NCBI GenBank assembly: GCA_029582165.1
Contig: CM055872.1
Coordinates: forward strand, 30,478,761 to 30,542,760
Source: Portulaca oleracea
Taxonomy: Eukaryota > Streptophyta > Magnoliopsida > Caryophyllales > Portulacaceae
Length of the DNA stretch: 64,000 bases
Direction of reading: 5' to 3'
Under the pieces are notes generated by a model that saw only the letters and a list, made by a program, of their open reading frames with translations, made no database searches and was not told where the DNA came from. Positions within the stretch are counted from its first letter, which is position 1. Every line of letters starts with the position of its first letter. A program made the position numbers and the translations under genes. Below, one piece after another: positions 33,117 through 45,404 of the stretch.

Positions 33117-34685
33117 GTAATACCATTGGATTCATTAGGTATGCATAATGCATTAAACATATTAGATGCCTCAAATTGGGTGTTATATATATTAATCTGA
33201 TCGAATTATGGTCGTTGTCCTTCAAGAGGCAGTAAAGACCCAATTTGTCCATCCATAATAGAGCAATCAATAGAGTTATACGTCCGTATATTTTCCATGA
33301 AAGTTCATCAATTAAACAAAAAAAAATTGAGTAGAGGCGGGGTAACAAGTAGTGGATCCAATTTCACTTGATCATGATGGAAACATAAACTGAAGGAAGG
33401 CGGACCACGACTTCAATTGTTAAGGTAATTTATCATGCCATACGACAACATTACATTCACTACAAGAAACTAGTGTTCTAGTGAATGACCGACATTGTTC
33501 TAACCTTCTAATAGTGGGGTTTCTTCTAGATCAAGAAATGGATAAATTCCGTATGCAAGTCTCTTCTTGAAGATGAAGTCTTTGGGAAATATAACGTGAA
33601 TACTTAATATCATCACAACGTTTTTTTAAACAACCTCCATCTTGCGTTTAATCGAGCTTCTTTGCATAAGCGTCTTATGTTCGAATTAACATTATACATT
33701 TGAGGGTTGTTACTATACAAACGAAAACTGGCTTCATAAGAATTGAAATCATACAACATGTAACTACTTAGTATTTGATAGTGGCTACAAAGAAAATGCC
33801 TAAAAATAATGGGTAGATGAGAAAAAGTTATGGATATTATTATTACTAAATGGAAGAAAATGAGGATTTTTTTAAAATTGTGATGGTCTGAATTACTAAC
33901 TCAAATAAGTTTTGAGGTATCATATTATGACGTTATTTAAATAATGAGTTGGGCACCGAATATTCGCATCTATTGGTAGTAATTTATGATCGAACATATA
34001 TATTATTTTAAAAGTGTGAATAAGTTATGATGATAGGATTTGTATTTGTTTGGAGTTCTTGTTCAAATGGTGTTATTGATCAATTACTGTAGGTGTTATG
34101 GGATATCATAAGTCTGATAGTCAGTGGTGTTGAGTGTAGGTGTTATAGTAATTTGATTAGTGTGAAACTTAGTAGCACTGATATGTTTATTTGATAACAT
34201 TAGAATCGAGTAACATATGCTTATTTGCCAACATAGGTATACAATGCATATATTAGTTTCATTGAGTAGTTATTTGTTGATGTGTATATTAGATTGGTGC
34301 ATATTGTTTTAGTATATAGGTGATCTTTATTGGTTGTTATAGTACATTTATGTGGAGTGGTAATGCATGCTAGAGTAATTAGATGTAAATCTTAATGTTC
34401 TTGGCGACTTATTAGAAGACGAATACAACCTCATGTTCCTCACGTGTTATAAAGTTTGACGCACTGGATCTATTCAAATGGCAATGTGATTGATTATTCT
34501 TGGCACGAATTGAGGGGGAACACTCTCTTTTAGTACTAACAAGTTCATTGAGTTATTGCAGATTATTACAAACAGTTGTTATATTAATTAAGGGGAGTTT
34601 CCTATGAATTTTTTGATATAAAAGTCAAAACGTGGGAGAAGGAGTATAGTTTTAATGAATTTTATCTTTCATAAAAAAAGGAGAT
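33117..34685. other. Unassigned AT-rich intergenic DNA
   Basis: No coding frame of note. Holds the lone CACTA-like terminus at 33458. The last 150 bp may be the internal end of a Copia element, since the LTR-like unit at 34686 follows a purine run. Confidence 0.45.
33458..33469 (+). mobile_element. CACTA-type transposon terminus, single end
   Basis: CACTACAAGAAA is the canonical 12-nt end of plant CACTA (En/Spm) elements. The inverse end (TTTCTTGTAGTG) was not found, so the extent is unknown. Confidence 0.5.
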
Positions 34686-35548
34686 TGTTGGGACTAGGGT
34701 CAAGAACGTTACCTGCATTCAACAATTTAAAGATCTCAGACGAAACTTTGACAATGACCTCAAATGAAGTTTTGATATGAAAGATAAAATTACAAAAGCA
34801 AGAAAGGGAAGTATCTTATATTCCATTCTATCAAAAACTTACCTGAGATGTTATTGAACACAAACCTTATATGAATCATGTAGAAAACAATTATAAAAGA
34901 AATTCGAAGATTGGAGGAATCAAAGATCTTCATGCAGCAAACTTGGAAGGAAATCAGAAGACCATATGGAAGGAATCGTGTAGTTGCTATCCAAGGAAGT
35001 AGTCATTGAGCAGATTGTCACACCTCTCAAAAGGAAGGAAACCAACACTTAAAGCCATTCTCGACCCTCAACTGGTAGAGTACCCGATTCCATGTGAAGA
35101 AATCGAGAGAAAAGTTGTAGGAAATCAGTGAGAGATTTTTGAGTGTGTAACCAATTGATATTAGTGAGTGTGCAACCAGTAAACGACCTCTAATAGATTG
35201 TAGCCGAGGAGCTCAGTGAGTGAACTGTTAGTGTAACATAAACTAAGTGTTGTAGTTTATGTGAGTGATGATCATCAACATGGTTGGTGGAATCTTTCCT
35301 CTAAAATCGCTGCTAGGACAACTTAGTTGAGACACTAGCTCTACCGTAGTTATCCTAAGGACATTAGCTCTAGGACAGTGAGGCTGTTTGTAATCACATA
35401 CCTCAGTGTAATGTTTTCAAGTTTAATATAAGTATTTTTTTTACACTACTTTTAATGCCTTAACGGTAAGTTAAGGTTTGTCACTAACATTCTCAGTTGA
35501 GTGTACAAAACTTCAATAACCATATTCACCCACTCTAGGGTTCTTACA
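34686..35548 (+). repeat. Probable Copia-type LTR
   Basis: Starts TGTTGGGACTAGGG right after a purine tract (aaaaaaaggagat) and may end GGGTTCTTACA at 35548. The TGTTGG start is usual for Copia LTRs. No PBS follows and no partner LTR is visible, so the right end is a guess. Confidence 0.42.
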
Positions 35549-37351
35549 ATAGAAATATGACAAAATCCACTAGATAGGTTAGAATGCAACAAATAGTCTT
35601 AACTCTATATGAGATGAGTAGGGGAGGTATCGTATGCGATCCAATTACATGAGAAGAATCAAGGTTCTTCGAAACTCTCATTAACACAAACTCTCAGACC
35701 TAGTGAATAGATTAACCAATTAAGATTTCACACCTGCATATAGGCACAATATGCTCGCATTTCTCCCCCCCCCCCCCCCACTGAGGGACGAGGCTAAGAG
35801 AGTTTACTTACACCTTTCTGTTTGGTGCTCTTTGAGACACACATAATACTTTCATAAGATCGATTATATATAAGAAACCAAACCTTGACCACCAAGCTAC
35901 AAGCCTACATCTAAACCTTGACCACTACTCCAATTAGATTTACTAAATCTAATGTAATTAAGAAACTCAACCTAATAAAACCTGAATAATTTCTAATACA
36001 ATTAGAAAGTAAATAATGTGGTTAATCAACACTATATTGGGACACAATATTCCAACATAGAAAGTTCCTTTGTTGCCCCTATTGATGTGGTATATGAAAT
36101 GATTTGATCAATATTCACAAGCTATAAATGCAATGTTACTACGCGCTGGAGCAGTACTGAGTTCGATCAGGTTTGGATGGTCAACTCAACTTGAGAGGAT
36201 ATTTTCATTGGACCATGAAAGATTATTTTTGGATTGTTTTCTGGCCCAACAACATTTGTGAGAAAGTTTTCTTTTTTTTTTTATCCTAAAGGATGACCAT
36301 GAAGCAAGTGGATTATAAAGTTTTGAGTAAGACTATGCTGTTTCAATTTGTGAGAAATATCAATTTTAATTTTTTCTTGGTAGAGGGTTTTTTGGCCTTA
36401 AGGGATCACCCATGAAGCAAATGAATCATAAAGTTCCAAACAAGACTATGATGTTCCAATTTGTGAAAATAAATTTTTATTTTCATCTTTTTGCTGGATG
36501 CTTCTTTTTTGTGGGTCCGCAGGAATTAACATCTTCATAAACTTGAGTCTGTGGGAGGAAGGATGCCAACACCTAGATCCCCCAAAACACTTTAAATGTA
36601 TTTACCCTAGGAGTTTATTGTTGTTGTATGTTTTTATTGGATGCATTAAATAAGAAACTTATCCCGAAAGGCCAAAACCATTCAAAATACCAAATAAAAA
36701 CGTTAAAAAAATTAAAATTGATTGTCCATTTACTTCATGGCCATCGTTAGGGTGGATAGCCTGGCAGAGATTAATTATGGATCACACAGTCCGGTAGAGA
36801 TTAATATTCACTAAATCCAGGCTATTATAGCTGCGTCAGATTTGAAGCTGGTTAGCTCAGAAAATTGGCCACCGGTTGGTTTTGCTTCTGGACTTGATGT
36901 TTACCATCAATTGAGCTCCGCCACAACAGTACAACTCAGAGTGTGGATGATATTCCTTTCATAAACAAGAAACTGTACTATACATGTATTATGATACATT
37001 GATATTTTTCTTCCGCAACTATGAATTCCTATACTAGTTTTTGCCAAAGAGTTTGGCTTCTAGTACCACAAGACCTTTTCTTCTATTATTTAAGGTCATA
37101 TAATTTCATATAGTAGGGAGACTATATATGTTTACAAACTCTGCTTAATTAGCCCAAGCTTCTCCTAAATATTGTTTTCATCATTGCTTTATAGTGAGAT
37201 ATTGACATGGAGTAGGTATGTGTATTATTTAATCCTCCAGTGATGCATACTGTAGACAGAGGCTTCAAATTTGGAGACCCTGTACTGAGTTTCTGCATAG
37301 TAAAACAAGGGGTTTTACTTAAATTTTTGAACTGCAGTTTTCTGTTGCAGC
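35549..37351. other. Intergenic DNA 3' of the beta-galactosidase
   Basis: Contains a 15-nt poly-C run (35765-35779) and an imperfect duplication of about 110 bp (36283-36375 and 36403-36470: gga(t/)gACCATGAAGCAA, ATAAAGTT, AAGACTATG). The first 100 bp or so downstream of the stop codon may be 3' UTR. No gene seen. Confidence 0.5.
35765..35779 (+). repeat. Poly-C tract
   Basis: Fifteen consecutive C. Such runs are prone to length error in sequencing. Confidence 0.9.
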
Positions 37352-38512
37352 TTAATTCACTGTTCTCTTCACCAAAGTGATGCCACTGGGATCACCACCC
37401 CACTCCTCAAACACAACCAGGAAGTTTCCACTTGGTCGTAGCCATGCCCGTGGAACATGGTACCTAAAGCATAGTGTAGGTGTCATTTTTCGTAATATAA
37501 TTTAAATGCCACAGTTCATGACGAATGAGAGTAAGTAATGCAACCAATTTTTAGAGTCTTTAATGATTAGTTTAAGCTTTTAGTATTTGGCTACTAAGAA
37601 AACAAAGTATGAAAGTTAATGGAAGGGAAGAATATAATTGTTGGTACCATCTTTGAGAAGGCTGTCCACAGTCACTTAGGCATTTGTTTTCGTTAAAAAG
37701 TCCAGCATAACTGCACTCTCCACATCGACCGTGGGCTGGGTTAGCAATCAAGTGACGACCGATGCTTTGTCCATTCACCCATATTTCCCCTTTGCCCATG
37801 CTGCTCATATCCAAAGCCAATGGATCATTTCCTGCTGGTGCATTGAAAGTTGTCTGCATATATTGAATCATTCCCAATTAAAAAGTGGAACAACGAAAGA
37901 GGCATATGTATGGACTTTTAATCGGCAAATGAGTCATTTCGGTTAGGTTAATCAGGTAGAAATAGAGATGGTCAGTGTAGGATTTGCTTTAAAATATATT
38001 ATGTCCAGTGAAAAGCATCAAAAGTAGTTAGTTCAATGTGAATCATGCCAAGTTGGGGTTGTTCATTTAAGTTAGGTGATTAAGTGTACAAAACTTTTAG
38101 AATTCGAAAAAGATCATTGTTACCTTGTACCAACTGAGGGACTGTTTTTGGGCCACTACTGATGCTTGCCACTCCACAGTTGAACTACCGGTGACAGTAT
38201 GCAGACCTAGTTGTTCACCCTTCATGCCAACCTTTTCATGGAAACATCAAATTGAATCAAGCACAACGCTTGTGAGGAAAAATTTAACTCTCTGCAATAA
38301 GCAACTGAGTCAAAGTATCCATGATCTGATGAAAGAAGAGCAGACCTTGTAAGACCATGTCTGCCATGTCAAATCTCTGTCGTTTCCACTGAGACCCTTG
38401 ATTGTAACCGGCCCAAGAACACCTTGGTTATATCTCTCAAAGTGAACACCAACGTTCTGAATAAGTTGGACACATTCCATAAAATGGATGAGAAAAATGG
38501 TCCGAAACCAAA

Positions 38513-39134
38513 TGTTAAAGTATAAAACCATTCCTGAGGTTTCAACCATCAGCTTAAGCTTTTGGTTGATATGGTTCCACATGTTATCAGAGTCAGACCT
38601 GAGCAAGAGGTCTCAGGTTCGAATCTTAGCACCCCTCATATTCAATTGCACAAGGTGAAGGGGGCCTTTGCAACATCCACGCTTCAAGCCCAAAGGACAT
38701 TCGCGTGAGGGGGCGTTTTTGAGTATAAAACCAATCATGAGGTTTCAACCATCAGCTTAAGCTTTTGGTTGAGATGGTTCCAGATGGTATCAGAGCCAGA
38801 TCTGAGCAAGAAGTCTCAGGTTCGAATCTCAACACCCCCCATATTCAACTTTGCACAAGGTAAAGGGGGTCTTTGCAGCATTCACGTGAGGGGGCGTGTT
38901 AGAGTATAAAACGAATCCTGAGGTTTCAACCATCAGCTTAAGCTTTTGGTTGAGATGATTCCACATGGTATTCGAATCTCAGCACCCCCCATATTCAATT
39001 GCACAAGGTGAAGGGACCTTTGCATCATCTACGCTTCGAGCCCAAAGGGCATTCGCGTGAGGGGCGTGTTAGAGTATAAAACCATTCCTGAGGTTTCAAC
39101 CATCAGCTTAAGCTTTTGGTTGAGATGGTTCAAT
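38513..39134 (+). mobile_element. Tandem TRIM in intron 12: four LTRs, three internal parts
   Basis: Four copies of a 68-69 bp LTR (38513-38581, 38716-38784, 38897-38965, 39067-39134; start TGTTAGAGTATAAAACC). The first two are followed by a (T)GGTATCAGAGCC-like PBS, the third by a shortened one; short internals end in GCGTGAGGGGGCG purine tracts. One perfect duplication ACCAA (38508-38512 and 39135-39139) flanks the whole array. No coding capacity. Confidence 0.85.
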
Positions 39135-40832
39135 ACCAAGACGTTGTAATTGCAATCAAAGTTGGGGGTGTGACAGAGTTGGCAAGTTATGAGAACTAAC
39201 CGCAAGTCCTACTGAGGCACTTAGCAAAGAGATCTTGTTTGCACCAACTCTCAAGGGTACTTTCTGGCTGAATGATATTTGTGGGCTTCTTAGGGAGCCA
39301 TAACTTAAGCCTAAGGAACAGTTAAAAAATTTGCAGCTTCAGTGAGGATAGGAAATAATGGAAAGCAAGCAAGGCAAGGTTGAATATTGTGTGCATTAAC
39401 AATATCTTTTACCTTGAAGTTGACCATTTATGAACACATGCAGAGCATGTCCAGCTGACATAACTGAGAGAACAGGGTCAGTTCCGCCTGCCAAATCATT
39501 AGGTCCTAGAGTGACACTGAAGCAACCGAAAAAATGCAACTCAAAGTCAGTAAAGTAATACCCAAAAGGGAGCCAATCAAAATATACAAGGAAGAGAACC
39601 TACTCTGTCATGTACCACAAGTAGTCCGAGTAATCCCTTGTGACATTTAACTGCTCGTATAGTCCGATTCTTTGAGAAAGTCTTTGTCATCATCCGCATT
39701 GGAGTTTTGTCAATGTATGATTGCCATGAGAAACCACTAACTGAGTCATCCTTGAGTGGATCTTTGGCGTCAGTAACCTACAAGAACATTTTGTTGAAAA
39801 TAAAGCGTGAGGACGTCATAGTCTTTCGCATTTGTTAAGTAATGGGATAGTTTAGACATTGACTCACCTGGCGGTGTTGTAAACTTCCTCTTGCGATCGG
39901 GAAGGATACTAATGCACAAGGAGGCAGCTCGTATTGTGTGCCACTGAAGGTGACTTTGACACTCCATTTAGGATCGTAATTTGCCAAAAAAGCAGCACAA
40001 GTTCCTGAGCTTGAGCTGAAGACATGAGCCTGAAAAAGCACCGTTGATTTATTAGATGACTGATCGAGAGGTGAGAGCTGACGAACAAACATAAGAATCA
40101 AAGAAAGAGTGGAGGTTGAAGGAATAAATACTTCTTGATTGTCTCCGAGTTTGGTGACAGTAGGATTTGCAGAAACCAGAGCTGGCTCACACATCTTGAT
40201 GGCTTTGTGGAGCTGCTTAAGGTGACTGTATTTTGGTTCCCTTGGAAGACCATATTCATCCACTGGAGCATCGTAGTCGTAGCTAGTGGCAACGAATCGC
40301 CCAGCTGTGTTTCCAAAATTTGTTCCTCCATGAAACTGAAAATGACTTGGATAAGTGACTAAGAAAAATAACTGGATATATAGGATAAATAGTGGTTAAT
40401 CAATTTAATTACCATGTAATAGTTCATGTAAGAACCACCGTTCTGAATGAATCTTGCAACTGCGTAAGCGACATCTTCAGCAGTGCATGAGGCAAAGACT
40501 CCCCATTGTGTGTACCACCGCCTGTCGATTTGATCCACATCTTGGGTTTGGACTTGGAGTTTGGGACAAATCCTTCGCAGTAGAAACCATTGCAGGTGTT
40601 TATCTATCACAATCAAATCCCCCCACAACCACATGTTTCAGTCCCACACTCTTCTACTCATTTCAACATCCTTGTTCTGAACTGAGGTTCCCAAATTCAG
40701 TGCAAGTATAATTTATTCCTATTTTATAAGCTGCCTTTCTTAAGTCACTTACCCAAGTATCTCATTTTCAAAGGTTATTGTGAAGTAATCGTCCATACTC
40801 ATTTCTAATCAGCTCTTGCAAGTGAGTTTCTT

Positions 40833-42774
40833 GTAAACCTGGCAGTTTCTGACCCGACACAATAACCCGACCGTAACCCGCACGAAATTATGAGTTTTGA
40901 ACACAAATTTCTGAACTAACCCCGAAGTATATCGAACCCGAAAGTTAGCGGGTCAAACCCCACCTGCCCATTTGGCCCAAAAAAAATTAATTTTTTAAGT
41001 TCAACTTTAGTAGAATTTGGGATTTTTCTTTGTAATTTTTAACGTTAACGTATAAGCGCAACTTATTTATTTGTTATTTCTCTAATTTAAGTCAATATAG
41101 TTACAATAATCTATCGTTACTAAAAGATAATCATATTTTATTATGTATATTGTAGAAAAAGTAATATTTAGAGACCATTTTTTAAAAAGAAAAAACGGAA
41201 AAAGGTCGCAAGCATAACTGATGTAGTTCTACCTAGCCTTAGTCTCACCTTTGGGGACCCAAGGTTCATGCAGAATAATGGAGGTCAGCCCCACTCGTCT
41301 AATCCACCAAAGGAGGTCCAAGTCATATACATGAAGGTGGAAAAGGCCCTAAAGGAAGGAGATGGAGGGCCATCCTTGTCCAACTCGCCAAACCCAACAC
41401 AGGAGGCCCAACTTGTATACAAGGAAGTAGAAAGGGCCAAAGGAGAAGAATTCATTGTGGAGGCCCAAAGGCCAACCCATATCACTTGCTCTTGGTTCCA
41501 AGAGGACGTCCAAACGTCTTAGGAGGCTCAAGTCCACGCCAAAAGGCCCAAGTACAAAGCGCAAGTTGAATTTCACAGTTTTGACCATTTCAAGATGAAG
41601 TTCACAGTTTTGGTATTTTGAGTTTGAAGTTCACATTTTTGGTGTTTAGTTATAATTAGCAAGTTTTATATGTATTTTTATTATTTGTAGTTGTGTGAGA
41701 TGCTAAGTAATATATATAAACTTTGACATCAAGTTAGAAGAGTCTAGAATAGTCTAGAATGAGTCTAGATAGGCGTGTGGTGTGGCTTTGGCGCCAAGTA
41801 GAGTAATCCTAGATTAGGTTGGCTTATTTTGTAAATAATCCATCTTGGATTAGGAAAGCCAAGTCCTAGAAGGATTAATATTTTTGTAACTAACTCCCCT
41901 TAGGATTAGGAATCCAAATCCTAGGAGAAGAGAGTTCTTAGGGGTCTACTAGTAGGATTTAGAGGGATTGCACGCCAAGTATAGAGTCCTAGGAGTTTTA
42001 GGACTTAGTCTATTATAAATAAGCATAGCTTGTAATCGTTTCAATCACCCAACTTTGAACTATGAATATATCCAAGCTTTTGCTAACCCTTGAGTGTTTC
42101 TTGAAACCTCGTTTGATCTCTTCTATTGTATCTTGATTTGGCAAATCAAGTGGTGAGAAGAAACTTGTTCCTAAACCTAGAAGGTGTTTCTGTAACTAGG
42201 TGGAAGAACAAGTAGCCCTAGGGATTGTCTTGTGGTGTTTCTGTATCAAGTTCAATTCCCTTGAACTACCCCTTTATCTTTCTATCCTTTAGTTAGATAA
42301 TTACAAACCCTAAGGCTATCAAATCTCACAAAATCTCTCTCCCTCTCAAAGACCTCACGTCAAACTCCCCCTCTCTCAATCTCCCCCAAACGTCCCTCTG
42401 AAACATTCGTCCTCACTCTCTCTCAAACGTCCCTCACAAATTAAGATCCTGCCTTTCTCAAACCCTAATCCATACTCTCTCACAAATCTCTCAAACTCCA
42501 CAAAGATCCCTCTTTTCACGTGAATTCTCTCATACCCAAGCCTTTTCACGTGAACCACCCTAGTCTTAGATTGGTTGCACGTCACCCCTTGATGTGTAAT
42601 TGATCAAACCCTAGTCTTTGATCCGATTATACATCAATAACGCGTTTGGGTTGACCCGAAATCGAAATATACCGTCCGTATTTACCCGAACCTGAAATAC
42701 ACCCAACCCGTAATTACCCAAACCTAATATACGACCGACCCAAAATCTGTCCGCCCCACCGAATTGACAGGTCT
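40833..42774. mobile_element. hAT-like non-autonomous DNA element in intron 6
   Basis: Ends are imperfect inverted repeats (AAACCTGGCAG left, TTGACAGGTCT right), flanked by a perfect 8-bp repeat AGTTTCTT (40825-40832 and 42775-42782), the duplication length of hAT elements. The body (about 520 bp without the solo LTR) is rich in ACCCGA motifs. No transposase. Confidence 0.7.
41219..42636 (+). mobile_element. Solo LTR inside the hAT-like element (intron 6)
   Basis: 1418 bp from TGATGTAGTTC to GATTATACATCA with a perfect ATAAC duplication (41214-41218 and 42637-42641). It belongs to the D/B/G superfamily: LGLT-like start (GDPRFMQNNGGQ), peptide ending EAQRPTHITCSWFQEDVQTS (to 41522), TCTAGA units at about 41740, TATAAATA at 42014-42021, pyrimidine-rich end with TTCACGTGAA sites at 42516 and 42544. 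Confidence 0.92.
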
Positions 42775-45171
42775 AGTTTCTTCTGTGAAAAGAAAAACTA
42801 GTTACTATTTTAAATGCATCAGGGTCAAGTAGGTTTATACATATGTGGAAAATAGTGAAAATGACAATTACGGGTTTCAAATTCAAAGTGAGCAGACGCA
42901 TAGCAAGAAAAGCCAAGTAAGGTGAGTGGACAAATGCATGGAAAATGACATTGAAAGAAAACAAATTAAAGGAGAAATAACAAAAACATTGAAAGCAAAA
43001 CGGAGGGGCTTACAATAGGATCAGGGGCATCATCTTGTTTGCACATGACCCAGGGGACCCCTGCCTTTGTGTCCAGAGCCAATTGAGCTGCCCATTTTGT
43101 GTAGGCTTTACCAGGCGCTCCTATTTCCCATTCAACCGGTCCATACTCGTTCTCTATCTGTAATTATGTTACACGTTTATGTCATTCAAACTCTGTATCT
43201 CAACAAACACAAAACCTAAGATTGTGTATCAGGGTGTGTTCTTATGTGGTTATTTACACAATTTTAACCTAACTTACAATTTATTCAATTATTTTATTAA
43301 ATTTAATTTCTAGATTTACCTATATATTTCTAGATTAACACAAATTTACCTAATCTTTTCTTATATCTAAACGAGCACACCTTTAATTTGTTTGATACTG
43401 TCTTAAAAATTTTACTTCAAACTAAATTCTTCTTGCTTTTTTCTTTGATGAAAATGACAGAGTTAATTATGTATATTCTAAAATTGTCGTATCTTTATGT
43501 TAAAAAAGATGGATCATCCTTCCAGAACGATATTAATTGCATAATTATATTAAATAGTAAATATATTATACTTCTAGAATGAGATTGTCATCTTACACTA
43601 TACTACATAGAGAGTCAAGTTGAAAAAAGGACAAGCATGATGATGTGCCTAAAATAGTCGTTAAAGTAGCATCATAACATCTTTTGTAGGATGATTTTAA
43701 TAAAAATTATTTCATGATTTCTGCTTTATCAAATATATATTTATTTTTCACCGTTATTTTAGGACATGGATTTATAAATTCAACAAAATTTAGATACTCG
43801 TCATTGGGTCATCAAGCACTTCTATCAAACTAGTAATGGATACGCAATCGCTTACTTTATACTAAATCATGCACAAAATTTTAGTTGAGAAAGATGCTAC
43901 AGGCCTACAGCTGTGCCGTACCAATTATCTGAATTTAAGAAGAGCATGACTGCCATGACATATAATAATAGCTATTTTGATACCAGTAGAGTGTACTTTT
44001 TGAAAATAATTTTGTCGAACCTAACCTGAGCCAGAATAATTGGACCTCCTTGCCACTGGAATAACTTCTGATTTTTCATCATGTCGACTATCTTCCACGT
44101 AAAACGTTCCATGTTCTCCTGTATGATATAAACCATATTTTTATCAGCAACAAGTCCCAATAACCGAAGCTTAAGATTGAAGAAAAGAAGAAAATGGACG
44201 CGGAATTTCCTTAGAAAGGCAAAAGAAAGAATGAAAAAAGCAACTAACTTTGAAAGGACCATTGTCAGCTCTGAATTCTATTCCAGGTATATATTTGAGC
44301 CAAACAGGAAATCCTCTGCAGATGAATGAAACATAACAAAAAGAAGATACAAAAGGAAAAGTAGTTCAGTAAAAATCCAAGAAAAAGAAAGCAGTCTGCA
44401 CCTTTTCCCCTGTTACTACATAACTTTGTTTTATTACAAATTTACTATATCTGCTTTTAATATTTGTCTGAAAAATATGTTGAATACTGCAAAATTACAC
44501 ATTACCCAAAGTTCCACTCTGCACAGACAAAGGGCCCAATCCGCAAGTTAACGTAAAGGCCAGCTTCCTGGACCAGCTTGATAAACTTTACCAAATCATA
44601 TCTTCCCTCGAAATTGTACTGAACAAATTTAAAAGAAAGATTAATCATCAACGTAAAACAAGTAATTCCCAATTAAATTCTTACCAAACAAAAAATTGTA
44701 AGTAAAATGACAGCACTAAACCAAAAGCCCAACAACTTCCTAAATCCTAGAACAAAAAAGGAAGAATGAATTATGAGTTTGAATATATATATACCTTGCC
44801 AGGAGAAGGCTCATGGCCATTCCAGAAAACATAAGTTTGAATAACATCCAATCCTGAATCTTTGGCTTTGGCTATGAGATCAGGCCACATCTGGGATCAC
44901 CCAATATTAATTATTAGTGCATTTTAATTTTAAGCGTTAATCTCTACGTACTTTTGATTAACTTTACAGTAATTACAAAGAAGAAAAGGTAGAGTACCTC
45001 AGGGGTGCTTCTGGGGTAATGAATGGAGCCAGAAAGAAGGATTCTTCTCTGGCCGTTGATGGTAATTGCCTTGTTATCATACCAAACACTCCCTGAAACA
45101 CAGCAGCTTAATGCAGCAACACAAATGGATGCCAACAACAAAATGTTGCCTCCTGCACCCTGCAATTTCAT

Positions 45172-45370
45172 ATTCCAAAATGGGATGTACGTGTTTTCGT
45201 TTTAATGTTTATCTTTTCAATACTTTTTTTTTCTTTGCCAAAGAAAAATTATGAATGTAACTATATTTGGGAGCACCCTTTTCCTCTCAATTTATGACCC
45301 ACTATTTTGCTTTCAACTGGAGAAAGAAATGAATTATAATCAGATAGTTTTGCTGCTTCTGCAGTTCTCT

Positions 45371-45404
<34 letters not shown>

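Larger units (their letters stand above)
37352..45171 (-). pseudogene. GH35 beta-galactosidase gene, 16 exons, frameshifted
   Basis: Exons (minus): 45171-44998, 44890-44795, 44618-44506, 44315-44249, 44118-44026, 43157-43014, 40603-40413, 40335-40132, 40029-39868, 39777-39604, 39516-39413, 39310-39201, 38456-38346, 38231-38124, 37853-37648, 37463-37352; all introns GT-AG. The N-terminus has a signal peptide ([14 protein letters not shown]) then [21 protein letters not shown]. Plant GH35 hallmarks: [30 protein letters not shown], the acid/base motif AQIENEYGP (exons 5-6), [48 protein letters not shown]. It ends VKRTVN, without a SUEL lectin domain. Such enzymes trim cell-wall galactans. Exon 7 is 191 nt where a multiple of 3 is needed and the WTENWTGW nucleophile motif is destroyed; exons 9 and 10 also shift frame. 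Pseudogene or local sequence error. Confidence 0.88.
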
